DNA from: Athripsodes cinereus
Taxonomy: Eukaryota; Arthropoda; Insecta; Trichoptera; Leptoceridae
Direction: 5' to 3'
DNA: 64,000 nucleotides
Assembly (NCBI GenBank): GCA_947579605.1
Contig: OX388311.1
Location: forward strand, 24,492,951 to 24,556,950
The notes under the pieces were generated by a model, which saw only the letters and a program-made list of their open reading frames with translations, did no database searches and had not been told where the DNA came from. Positions 28,003 to 42,100 of the stretch are shown here, in pieces (position 1 is the stretch's first letter; each line of letters starts with the position of its first letter). A program made the position numbers and the translations under genes.

Positions 28003-28163
28003 AAATAAATAAAAAAAAAAAAATAAAAACTTTATTGAAAAAAAAAATATTTCAAATGGCGGGTTTATTGCCGTGGGCAATTTCTGCCAACCAACCACTT
28101 TTGACATCAATTTGATATATACAATACATACAAGTGTATGAAAAAGAAGAAAAATATAAATAT
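28003..28163 (-). mobile_element. LINE insertion 1, copy 2
   Basis: Same insert and same junctions as 20050-20210, displaced by exactly 7953 bp; it was amplified with the unit and not inserted independently. Confidence 0.75.
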
Positions 28164-30578
28164 CGAAATGATCGCATCATAGAAGACCTGTCAAAAATAT
28201 CAATGTAAACATTTTGACCAAATCTATCAAAATACCCGTATTTTAAAATATCATCATTGAACTGTCAAATATTTTCTCAAATTGATTGCATCATGGTAGA
28301 CCTGACAAAAATACTCATATAAACATTTTGATCAAATCTATCGAAATTCCTGTTATTTCATCATATTATGGTTGAACTGTCAAATATATTCTCACAATCA
28401 TCGCATCATAGTAGACCTCTCAAAAATATTCATACAAACATTTTTTCAAATCCTATCAAAAACCCCGTTTTTTCGTCAAAACATGATTGTAGTGTAATTT
28501 TTTTTTATAAATGATTTTATAATGGTAGACCTGTAAAAAATATTTATATGATAATTTTGATTGCAATTTATCAAAAAAAAACGATAAACCAGTCAGAAAA
28601 TGATTTCACTTGTAAAAAAATTTCATGGAATCATCATTTCATGGTAGACCTGTCAAATAATTGTATATTCATTTTAACCCAATCCTATAAAAAAAAACTC
28701 GTAACATCGCCAAACATGATGGAACTGTCAAAAATATTCATAAAATCATCACATGACCGTAGAACTGTTAAAAATTTTCCTTTCATCAATTTGGTAAAAA
28801 ATCTATCAACATACCCGTATTTTGCAATATCATAACTGAAATGCCAAATATTTTCTCAAAATGATCGCATCATGGTAGACCTGTCCAAAATATTCATATA
28901 AACCTTTTTATCAAATCTTTCAAAATTCCTGTGATTTCTGGTGACTTCTGACTTCTTGACAGGTTTACTATTATGCGATGATTGTGAGAACATAAATGAC
29001 AGTTCAATCATAGTATGATACTATAATTGAACTGTCATTTATATTCTCATAATCATCGCATCATAGTAAACCTGTCAAAAATATTCATACCAACATTATT
29101 TCAAATTTTATCAAAAAACACGTTATATCGTCAGAATATGATTGAACTGTCAAAAATTTTCATGAATTCATCACTTCATGGAAGACCTGTCAAAACTAAT
29201 CGTATATTCATTTTAACCCAATCCTATCAAAAAAACTCGTTACATCGCCAAGCATGATGGAACTGTCAAAAATATTCATAAAATCATCACTTCACCGTAG
29301 ATCTGTCAAAAATATCCATTTCATCGTTTTGATCAAATCTATCGAAATTCCTGTAATTTCATCATGTTATGGTTGAATTCTCAAAATATATTCTCAAAAT
29401 CATCTCATCATAGTAGTTCTGTCAAAAATAATCATACAAATTTTCTTATAATATTTTCAGAACATGATTTGTCTGTTGTCTATAATTTTCATAAATTGAT
29501 CACTTCATGGAAGACCTGTCAAAAATAATCGTATGAATATTTTAACCTAATCCTTTCAAAACAACTCGTATCATCGCCAAACATGATGGAACTGTCAAAA
29601 ATATTCATAAAATCATCACTTCACCGTAAATCTGTTTAAAATATTTAAATGAGCATTTTGATTACAATTTATCCAAAAACCCGTTAGGTATATCGTCAGT
29701 ACGTGATTGTACTGTCAAAAAACTTCATAGAACCATCATTTCATGGTAGACCTGTCAAAAATAATCGTACAAAAATTTAACCCAAATCCTATCAAAAAAA
29801 CTCGTTATATCGCCAAACATGATGGAACTGTCAAAAATATTCATAAAATCATTACTTCACCGTAGATCCGGCAAAAATATCCATTTCATCGTTTTGATCA
29901 AATCTATCAAAATACTAGTATTTTGAAATATCATCATTGAACTGTCAAATATTTTCTCAAATTGATTGCATCATGGTAGACCTGACAAAAATACTCATCT
30001 AAACATTTTGATCAAATCCATCAAAATTCCTGTTATTTCATCATATTATGGTTGAACTGTCAAATATATTCTCACAATAATCGCATCATAGTAGACCTGT
30101 TAAAAATATTCATACTAACATTTTTTCAAATCTTATCAAAAACCCCGTATTTTCGTCAAAACATGATTGTAATGTCAAATTTTTTTTATAAAATCATCTC
30201 TTCATGGTACACCTGTAATAAATATTTATATGATAATTTTGATTGCAATTTATCAAAAAAAAAACGATAAAACCAGTCAGAAAATGATTTCACTGTAAAA
30301 AAATTTCATGGAATCATCATTTCATGGTAGACCTGTCAAATAATTGTATATTCATTTTAACCCAATCCTTTCAAAAAAACTCGTTATATCGCCAAACATG
30401 ATGGAATTGTCAAAAATATTCATAAAATCATCAATTAACCGTAGATCTGTCAAAAATATCTATTTCATCGTTTTGATCAAATCTATCAAAAAACCTGTAT
30501 TTTGTAATATCATCATTGCATTGTCAAACATTCTCGAAATGATCGCATCATAGAAGACCTGTCAAAAATATCAATGTA

Positions 30579-30715
30579 TTTATTTATTTATTTTATTTTA
30601 TTCTTCACTGTACATTGTTTACAATAATACAAATTAACATAGAAAATATCATTTATACAATTCAATGCACAGAGGGCGAGTTTATCGCTGAAATGCGATG
30701 TCTTCCAACTAACCC
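30579..30715 (-). mobile_element. LINE insertion 2, copy 2
   Basis: Same insert and same TGTA target duplication as 22626-22762, 7953 bp further on. Confidence 0.85.
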
Positions 30716-33700
30716 TGTAAACATTTTGACCAAATCTATCAAAATACCCGTATTTTAAAATATCATCATTGAACTGTCAAATATTTTCTCAAATTGATTG
30801 CATCATGGTAGACCTGACAAAAATACTCATATAAAAATTTTGATCAAATTTATCGAAATTCCTGTTATTTCATCATATTATGGTTGAACTGTCAAATATA
30901 TTCTCACAATCATCGCATCATAGTAGACCTCTCAAAAATATTCATACAAACATTTTTTCAAATCCTATCAAAAACCCCGTTTTTTCGTCAAAACATGATT
31001 GTAGTGTCATTTTTTTTTATAAATGATTTTATAATGGTAGACCTGTAAAAAATATTTTTATGATAATTTTGATTGCAATTTATCAAAAAAAAACGATAAA
31101 ACCAGTCAGAAAATGATTTCACTTGTAAAAAAATTTCATGGAATCATCATTTCATGGTAGACCTGTCAAATAATTGCATATTCATTTTAACCCAATCCTT
31201 TCAAAAAAACTCGTTATATCGCCAAACATGATGGAATTGTCAAAAATATTCATAAAATCATCAATTTACCGTAGATCTGTCAAAAATATCTATTTCATCG
31301 TTTTGATCAAATCTATCAAAAAACCTGTATTTTGTAATATCATCATTGAAATGTCAAACATTCTCGAAATGATCGCATCATAGAAGACCTGTCAAAAATA
31401 TCAATGTAAACATTTTGACCAAATCTATCAAAATACCCGTATTTTAAAATATCATCATTGAACTGTCAAATATTTTCTCAAATTGATTGCATCATGGTAG
31501 ACCTGACAAAAATACTCATATAAACATTTTGATCAAATCTATAGAAATTCCTGTTATTTCATCATATTATGGTTGAACTGTCAAATATATTCTCACAATC
31601 ATCGCATCATAGTAGACCTCTCAAAAATATTCATACAAACATTTTTTCAAATCCTATCAAAAACCCCGTTTTTTCGTCAAAACATGATTGTAGTGTCATT
31701 TTTTTTTATAAATGATTTTATAATGGTAGACCTGTAAAAAATATTTTTATGATAATTTTGATTGCAATTTATGAAAAAAAAACGATAAAACCAGTCAGAA
31801 AATGATTTCACTTGTAAAAAAATTTCATGGAATCATCATTTCATGGTAGACCTGTCAAATAATTGTATATTCATTAAAATGAATATTTTAATGAATGATT
31901 AATGAATGGGTTAAAACCCAATCCTATAAAAAAAACTCGTAACATCGCCAAACATGATGGAACTGTCAAAAATATTCATAAAATCATCACATGACCGTAA
32001 AACTGTTAAAAATATTCCTTTCATCAATTTGGTAAAAAATCTATCAACATACCCGTATTTTGCAATATCATAACTGAAATGCCAAATATTTTCTCAAAAT
32101 GATCGCATCATGGTAGACCTGTCCAAAATATTCATATAAACCTTTTTATCAAATCTTTCAAAATTCCTGTGATTTCTGGTGACTTCTGACTTCTTGACAG
32201 GTTTACTATTATGCGATGATTGTGAGAATATAAATGACAGTTCAATTATAGTAATCATACTATGATTGAACTGTCATTTATATTCCCACAATCATCGCAT
32301 CATAGTAAACCTGTCAAAAATATTCATACCAACATTATTTCAAATTTTATCAAAAAACACGTTATATCGTCAGAATATGATTGAACTGTCAAAAATATTC
32401 ATAAAATCATCACTTCACCGTAAATCTGTTTAAAATATTTAAATGAGCATTTTGATTACAATTTATCCAAAAACCCGTTAGGTATATCGTCAGAACGTGA
32501 TTGTACTGTCAAAAAACTTCATAGAACCATCATTTCATGGTAGACCTGTCAAAAATAATCGTACAAAAATTTAACCCAAATCCTATCAAAAAAACTCGTT
32601 ATATCGCCAAACACGATGGAACTGTCAATTTTTTTTATAAAATCATCTCTTTATGGTACCATAAAGTCTACCGGTCTACCTGTAAAAAATATTTATATGA
32701 TAATTTTGATTGCAATTTATCAAAAAAACCCGATATATAGTCAGAACATGATTTCACTGTCAAAAAATTTCATGGAATCATCATTTCATAGTAGATCTGT
32801 CAAATAATTGTATATTCATTTTAACCCAAGCCTATAAAAAAAACTTGTTACATCGCCAAACATGATGGAACTGTCAAAAAAAATCATAAAATCATCACAT
32901 CACCGTAGATCTGTTAAAAATATTCCATTCATCGATTTGGTAAAAAATCTATCATTATACCCGTATTTTGCAATATCATAACTGAACTGCAAAATATTTT
33001 CTCAAAATGATCGCATCATGGTAGACCTGTCCAAAATATGCATATAAACCTTTTTATCAAATCTATCAAAATTCCTGTGATTTCTGGTGACTTCTGACTT
33101 CTTGACAGGTTTACTATTATGCGATGATTGTGAGAATATAAATGACAGTTCAATCATAGTATGATTACTATAATTATTACTACAAAAATTTAACCCAAAT
33201 CCTATCAAAAAAACTCGTTATATCGCCAAACATGATGGAACTGTCAAATTTAGTCATAAAATCATTACTTCACCGTAGATCCGGCAAAAATATCCATTTC
33301 ATCGTTTTGATCAAATCTATCAAAATACTAGTATTTTGAAATATCATCATTGAACTGTCAAATATTTTCTCAAATTGATTGCATCATGGTAGACCTGACA
33401 AAAATACTCATCTAATCATTTTGATCAAATCCATCAAAATTCCTGTTATTTCATCATATTATGGTTGAACTGTCAAATATATTCTCACAATAATCGCATC
33501 ATAGTAAACCTGTCAAAAATATTCATACCAACATTATTTCAAATTTTATCAAAAAACACGTTATATCGTCAGAATATGATTGAACTGTCAAAATTTTTCA
33601 TGAATTTATCACTTCATGGAAGACCTGTCAAAAATAATCGTATGAATATTTTAACCCAATCCTTTCAAAACAACTCGTATCATCGCCAAACATGATGGAA

Positions 33701-35955
33701 CTGTCAAAAATATTCATAAAATCATCACTTCACCGTAAATCTGTTTAAAATATTTAAATGAGCATTTTGATTACAATTTATCCAAAAACCCGTTAGGTAT
33801 ATCGTCAGAACGTGATTGTACTGTCAAAAAACTTCATAGAACCATCATTTCATGGTAGACCTGTCAAAAATAATCGTACAAAAATTTAACCCAAATCCTA
33901 TCAAAAAAACTCGTTATATCGCCAAACACGATGGAACTGTCAATTTTTTTTATAAAATCATCTCTTTATGGTACCATAAAGTCTACCGGTCTACCTGTTA
34001 AAAATATTTATATGATAATTTTGATTGCAATTTATCAAAAAAACCCGATATATAGTCAGAACATGATTTCACTGTCAAAAAATTTCATGGAATCATCATT
34101 TCATAGTAGATCTGTCAAATAATTGTATATTCATTTTAACCCAAGCCTATAAAAAAAACTTGTTACATCGCCAAACATGATGGAACTGTCAAAAAAAATC
34201 ATAAAATCATCACATCACCGTAGATCTGTTAAAAATATTCCATTCATCGATTTGGTAAAAAATCTATCATTATACCCGTATTTTGCAATATCATAACTGA
34301 ACTGCAAAATATTTTCTCAAAATGATCGCATCATGGTAGACCTGTCCAAAATATGCATATAAACCTTTTTATCAAATCTATCAAAATTCCTGTGATTTCT
34401 GGTGACTTCTGACTTCTTGACAGGTTTACTATTATGCGATGATTGTGAGAATATAAATGACAGTTCAATCATAGTATGATTACTATAATTATTACTACAA
34501 AAATTTAACCCAAATCCTATCAAAAAAACTCGTTATATCGCCAAACATGATGGAACTGTCAAATTTAGTCATAAAATCATTACTTCACCGTAGATCCGGC
34601 AAAAATATCCATTTCATCGTTTTGATCAAATCTATCAAAATACTAGTATTTTGAAATATCATCATTGAACTGTCAAATATTTTCTCAAATTGATTGCATC
34701 ATGGTAGACCTGACAAAAATACTCATCTAATCATTTTGATCAAATCCATCAAAATTCCTGTTATTTCATCATATTATGGTTGAACTGTCAAATATATTCT
34801 CACAATAATCGCATCATAGTAAACCTGTCAAAAATATTCATACCAACATTATTTCAAATTTTATCAAAAAACACGTTATATCGTCAGAATATGATTGAAC
34901 TGTCAAAATTTTTCATGAATTTATCACTTCATGGAAGACCTGTCAAAAATAATCGTATGAATATTTTAACCCAATCCTTTCAAAACAACTCGTATCATCG
35001 CCAAACATGATGGAACTGTCAAAAATATTCATAAAATCATCACTTCACCGTAAATCTGTTTAAAATATTTAAATGAGCATTTTGATTACAATTTATCCAA
35101 AAACCCGTTAGGTATATCGTCAGAACGTGATTGTACTGTCAAAAAACTTCATAGAACCATCATTTCATGGTAGACCTGTCAAAAATAATCGTACAAAAAT
35201 TTAACCAAAATCCTATCAAAAAAACTCGTTATATCGCCAAACATGATGGAACTGTCAAATTTAGTCATAAAATCATTACTTCACCGTAGATCCGGCAAAA
35301 ATATCCATTTCATCGTTTTGATCAAATCTATCAAAATACTAGTATTTTGAAATATCATCATTGAACTGTCAAATATTTTCTCAAATTGATTGCATCATGG
35401 TAGACCTGACAAAAATACTCATCTAAACATTTTGATCAAATCCATCAAAATTCCTGTTATTTCATCATATTATGGTTGAACTGTCAAATATATTCTCACA
35501 ATAATCGCATCATAGTAGACCTGTTAAAAATATTCATACTAACATTTTTTCAAATCTTATCAAAAACCCCGTATTTTCGTCAAAACATGATTGTAATGTC
35601 AAATTTTTTTTATAAAATCATCTCTTCATGGTACACCTGTAATAAATATTTATATGATAATTTTGATTGCAATTTATCAAAAAAAAACGATAAAACCAGT
35701 CAGAAAATGATTTCACTGTAAAAAAATTTCATGGAATCATCATTTCATGGTAGACCTGTCAAATAATTGTATATTCATTTTAACCCAATCCTTTCAAAAA
35801 AACTCGTTATATCGCCAAACATGATGGAATTGTCAAAAATATTCATAAAATCATCAATTTACCGTAGATCTGTCAAAAATATTTATTTCATCGTTTTGAT
35901 CAAATCTATCAAAAAACCTGTATTTTGTAATATCATCATTGCAATGTCAAACATT

Positions 35956-36115
35956 AAATAAATAAAAAAAAAAAAATAAAAACTTTATTGAAAAAAAAAA
36001 TATTTCAAATGGCGGGTTTATTGCCTAGGCAATTTCTGCCAACCAACCACTTTTGACATCAATTTGATATATACAATACATACAAGTGTATGAAAAAGAA
36101 GAAAAATATAAATAT
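35956..36115 (-). mobile_element. LINE insertion 1, copy 3
   Basis: Same insertion as 20050-20210, one base shorter because of the GCCTAGG variant, a private mutation of this copy. Confidence 0.75.
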
Positions 36116-38531
36116 CGAAATGATCGCATCATAGAAGACCTGTCAAAAATATCAATGTAAACATTTTGACCAAATCTATCAAAATACCCGTATTTTAAAA
36201 TATCATCATTGAACTGTCAAATATTTTCTCAAATTGATTGCATCATGGTAGACCTGACAAAAATACTCATATAAACATTTTGATCAAATCTATCGAAATT
36301 CCTGTTATTTCATCATATTATGGTTGAACTGTCAAATATATTCTCACAATCATCGCATCATAGTAGACCTCTCAAAAATATTCATACAAACATTTTTTCA
36401 AATCCTATCAAAAACCCCGTTTTTTCGTCAAAACATGATTGTAGTGTAATTTTTTTTTATAAATGATTTTATAATGGTAGACCTGTAAAAAATATTTATA
36501 TGATAATTTTGATTGCAATTTATCAAAAAAAAACGATAAACCAGTCAGAAAATGATTTCACTTGTAAAAAAATTTCATGGAATCATCATTTCATGGTAGA
36601 CCTGTCAAATAATTGTATATTCATTTTAACCCAATCCTATAAAAAAAAACTCGTAACATCGCCAAACATGATGGAACTGTCAAAAATATTCATAAAATCA
36701 TCACATGACCGTAGAACTGTTAAAAATTTTCCTTTCATCAATTTGGTAAAAAATCTATCAACATACCCGTATTTTGCAATATCATAACTGAAATGCCAAA
36801 TATTTTCTCAAAATGATCGCATCATGGTAGACCTGTCCAAAATATTCATATAAACCTTTTTATCAAATCTTTCAAAATTCCTGTGATTTCTGGTGACTTC
36901 TGACTTCTTGACAGGTTTACTATTATGCGATGATTGTGAGAACATAAATGACAGTTCAATCATAGTATGATTACTATAATTGAACTGTCATTTATATTCT
37001 CATAATCATCGCATCATAGTAAACCTGTCAAAAATATTCATACCAACATTATTTCAAATTTTATCAAAAAACACGTTATATCGTCAGAATATGATTGAAC
37101 TGTCAAAAATTTTCATGAATTCATCACTTCATGGAAGACCTGTCAAAACTAATCGTATATTCATTTTAACCCAATCCTATCAAAAAAACTCGTTACATCG
37201 CCAAGCATGATGGAACTGTCAAAAATATTCATAAAATCATCACTTCACCGTAGATCTGTCAAAAATATCCATTTCATCGTTTTGATCAAATCTATCGAAA
37301 TTCCTGTAATTTCATCATGTTATGGTTGAATTCTCAAAATATATTCTCAAAATCATCTCATCATAGTAGTTCTGTCAAAAATAATCATACAAATTTTCTT
37401 ATAATATTTTCAGAACATGATTTGTCTGTTGTCTATAATTTTCATAAATTGATCACTTCATGGAAGACCTGTCAAAAATAATCGTATGAATATTTTAACC
37501 TAATCCTTTCAAAACAACTCGTATCATCGCCAAACATGATGGAACTGTCAAAAATATTCATAAAATCATCACTTCACCGTAAATCTGTTTAAAATATTTA
37601 AATGAGCATTTTGATTACAATTTATCCAAAAACCCGTTAGGTATATCGTCAGTACGTGATTGTACTGTCAAAAAACTTCATAGAACCATCATTTCATGGT
37701 AGACCTGTCAAAAATAATCGTACAAAAATTTAACCCAAATCCTATCAAAAAAACTCGTTATATCGCCAAACATGATGGAACTGTCAAAAATATTCATAAA
37801 ATCATTACTTCACCGTAGATCCGGCAAAAATATCCATTTCATCGTTTTGATCAAATCTATCAAAATACTAGTATTTTGAAATATCATCATTGAACTGTCA
37901 AATATTTTCTCAAATTGATTGCATCATGGTAGACCTGACAAAAATACTCATCTAAACATTTTGATCAAATCCATCAAAATTCCTGTTATTTCATCATATT
38001 ATGGTTGAACTGTCAAATATATTCTCACAATAATCGCATCATAGTAGACCTGTTAAAAATATTCATACTAACATTTTTTCAAATCTTATCAAAAACCCCG
38101 TATTTTCGTCAAAACATGATTGTAATGTCAAATTTTTTTTATAAAATCATCTCTTCATGGTACACCTGTAATAAATATTTATATGATAATTTTGATTGCA
38201 ATTTATCAAAAAAAAAACGATAAAACCAGTCAGAAAATGATTTCACTGTAAAAAAATTTCATGGAATCATCATTTCATGGTAGACCTGTCAAATAATTGT
38301 ATATTCATTTTAACCCAATCCTTTCAAAAAAACTCGTTATATCGCCAAACATGATGGAATTGTCAAAAATATTCATAAAATCATCAATTAACCGTAGATC
38401 TGTCAAAAATATCTATTTCATCGTTTTGATCAAATCTATCAAAAAACCTGTATTTTGTAATATCATCATTGCATTGTCAAACATTCTCGAAATGATCGCA
38501 TCATAGAAGACCTGTCAAAAATATCAATGTA

Positions 38532-38668
38532 TTTATTTATTTATTTTATTTTATTCTTCACTGTACATTGTTTACAATAATACAAATTAACATAGAAAAT
38601 ATCATTTATACAATTCAATGCACAGAGGGCGAGTTTATCGCTGAAATGCGATGTCTTCCAACTAACCC
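38532..38668 (-). mobile_element. LINE insertion 2, copy 3
   Basis: Third and last copy of this insertion with identical junctions; the equivalent place in copy 4 (46903-46906) is an empty site. Confidence 0.85.
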
Positions 38669-39110
38669 TGTAAACATTTTGACCAAATCTATCAAAATAC
38701 CCGTATTTTAAAATATCATCATTGAACTGTCAAATATTTTCTCAAATTGATTGCATCATGGTAGACCTGACAAAAATACTCATATAAAAATTTTGATCAA
38801 ATTTATCGAAATTCCTGTTATTTCATCATATTATGGTTGAACTGTCAAATATATTCTCACAATCATCGCATCATAGTAGACCTCTCAAAAATATTCATAC
38901 AAACATTTTTTCAAATCCTATCAAAAACCCCGTTTTTTCGTGAAAACATGATTGTAGTGTCATTTTTTTTTATAAATGATTTTATAATGGTAGACCTGTA
39001 AAAAATATTTTTATGATAATTTTGATTGCAATTTATCAAAAAAAAACGATAAAACCAGTCAGAAAATGATTTCACTTGTAAAAAAATTTCATGGAATCAT
39101 CATTTCATGG

Positions 39111-42100
39111 TAGACCTGTCAAATAATTGCATATTCATTTTAACCCAATCCTTTCAAAAAAACTCGTTATATCGCCAAACATGATGGAATTGTCAAAAAT
39201 ATTCATAAAATCATCAATTTACCGTAGATCTGTCAAAAATATCTATTTCATCGTTTTGATCAAATCTATCAAAAAACCTGTATTTTGTAATATCATCATT
39301 GAAATGTCAAACATTCTCGAAATGATCGCATCATAGAAGACCTGTCAAAAATATCAATGTAAACATTTTGACCAAATCTATCAAAATACCCGTATTTTAA
39401 AATATCATCATTGAACTGTCAAATATTTTCTCAAATTGATTGCATCATGGTAGACCTGACAAAAATACTCATATAAACATTTTGATCAAATCTATAGAAA
39501 TTCCTGTTATTTCATCATATTATGGTTGAACTGTCAAATATATTCTCACAATCATCGCATCATAGTAGACCTCTCAAAAATATTCATACAAACATTTTTT
39601 CAAATCCTATCAAAAACCCCGTTTTTTCGTCAAAACATGATTGTAGTGTCATTTTTTTTTATAAATGATTTTATAATGGTAGACCTGTAAAAAATATTTT
39701 TATGATAATTTTGATTGCAATTTATGAAAAAAAAACGATAAAACCAGTCAGAAAATGATTTCACTTGTAAAAAAATTTCATGGAATCATCATTTCATGGT
39801 AGACCTGTCAAATAATTGTATATTCATTAAAATGAATATTTTAATGAATGATTAATGAATGGGTTAAAACCCAATCCTATAAAAAAAACTCGTAACATCG
39901 CCAAACATGATGGAACTGTCAAAAATATTCATAAAATCATCACATGACCGTAAAACTGTTAAAAATATTCCTTTCATCAATTTGGTAAAAAATCTATCAA
40001 CATACCCGTATTTTGCAATATCATAACTGAAATGCCAAATATTTTCTCAAAATGATCGCATCATGGTAGACCTGTCCAAAATATTCATATAAACCTTTTT
40101 ATCAAATCTTTCAAAATTCCTGTGATTTCTGGTGACTTCTGACTTCTTGACAGGTTTACTATTATGCGATGATTGTGAGAATATAAATGACAGTTCAATT
40201 ATAGTAATCATACTATGATTGAACTGTCATTTATATTCCCACAATCATCGCATCATAGTAAACCTGTCAAAAATATTCATACCAACATTATTTCAAATTT
40301 TATCAAAAAACACGTTATATCGTCAGAATATGATTGAACTGTCAAAAATTTTCATGAATTCATCACTTCATGGAAGACCTGTCAAAAATAATCGTATATT
40401 CATTTTAACCCAATCCTATCAAAAAAACTCGTTTCATCGCCAAGCATGATGGAACTGTCAAAAATATTCATAAAATCATCACTTCACCGTAGATCTGTCA
40501 AAAATATCCATTTCATCGTTTTGATCAAATCTATCGAAATTCCTGTAATGTTATGGTTGAATTCTCAAAACATATTCTCAACATCATCTCATCATAGTAG
40601 TTCTGTCAAAAATAATCATACAAATTTTCTTATAATATTTTCAGAACATGATTTGTCTGTTGTCTATAATTTTCATAAATTGATCACTTCATGGAAGACC
40701 TGTCAAAAATAATCGTATGAATATTTTAACCCAATCCTTTCAAAACAACTCGTATCATCGCCAAACATGATGGAACTGTCAAAAATATTCATAAAATCAT
40801 CACTTCACCGTAAATCTGTTTAAAATATTTAAATGAGCATTTTGATTACAATTTATCCAAAAACCCGTTAGGTATATCGTCAGAACGTGATTGTACTGTC
40901 AAAAAACTTCATAGAACCATCATTTCATGGTAGACCTGTCAAAAATAATCGTACAAAAATTTAACCCAAATCCTATCAAAAAAACTCGTTATATCGCCAA
41001 ACACGATGGAACTGTCAATTTTTTTTATAAAATCATCTCTTTATGGTACCATAAAGTCTACCGGTCTACCTGTAAAAAATATTTATATGATAATTTTGAT
41101 TGCAATTTATCAAAAAAACCCGATATATAGTCAGAACATGATTTCACTGTCAAAAAATTTCATGGAATCATCATTTCATAGTCTGTCAAATAATTGTATA
41201 TTCATTTTAACCCAAGCCTATAAAAAAAACTTGTTACATCGCCAAACATGATGGAACTGTCAAAAAAAATCATAAAATCATCACATCACCGTAGATCTGT
41301 TAAAAATATTCCATTCATCGATTTGGTAAAAAATCTATCATTATACCCGTATTTTGCAATATCATAACTGAACTGCAAAATATTTTCTCAAAATGATCGC
41401 ATCATGGTAGACCTGTCCAAAATATGCATATAAACCTTTTTATCAAATCTATCAAAATTCCTGTGATTTCTGGTGACTTCTGACTTCTTGACAGGTTTAC
41501 TATTATGCGATGATTGTGAGAATATAAATGACAGTTCAATCATAGTATGATTACTATAATTATTACTACAAAAATTTAACCCAAATCCTATCAAAAAAAC
41601 TCGTTATATCGCCAAACATGATGGAACTGTCAAATTTAGTCATAAAATCATTACTTCACCGTAGATCCGGCAAAAATATCCATTTCATCGTTTTGATCAA
41701 ATCTATCAAAATACTAGTATTTTGAAATATCATCATTGAACTGTCAAATATTTTCTCAAATTGATTGCATCATGGTAGACCTGACAAAAATACTCATCTA
41801 ATCATTTTGATCAAATCCATCAAAATTCCTGTTATTTCATCATATTATGGTTGAACTGTCAAATATATTCTCACAATAATCGCATCATAGTAAACCTGTC
41901 AAAAATATTCATACCAACATTATTTCAAATTTTATCAAAAAACACGTTATATCGTCAGAATATGATTGAACTGTCAAAATTTTTCATGAATTTATCACTT
42001 CATGGAAGACCTGTCAAAAATAATCGTATGAATATTTTAACCCAATCCTTTCAAAACAACTCGTATCATCGCCAAACATGATGGAACTGTCAAAAATATT

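Larger units (their letters stand above)
23205..31157. repeat. 8-kb higher-order satellite unit, copy 2 (7953 bp)
   Basis: Every landmark recurs 7953 bp later in copy 3. Relative to copy 1 it lacks the block equivalent to 15870-16480; the junction near 24430-24440 falls inside the recurring motif GAACTGTCAAAAAT. The internal 1315-bp tandem duplication is present (25049 and 26364). Confidence 0.9.
31158..39110. repeat. 8-kb higher-order satellite unit, copy 3 (7953 bp)
   Basis: Nearly identical to copy 2. Visible differences include 'gcctagg' at about 36025 against 'gccgtggg' in copy 2, and one extra T in the hairpin loop near 36969. These compensate so total length is unchanged. It shares copy 2's deletion. 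Confidence 0.9.
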
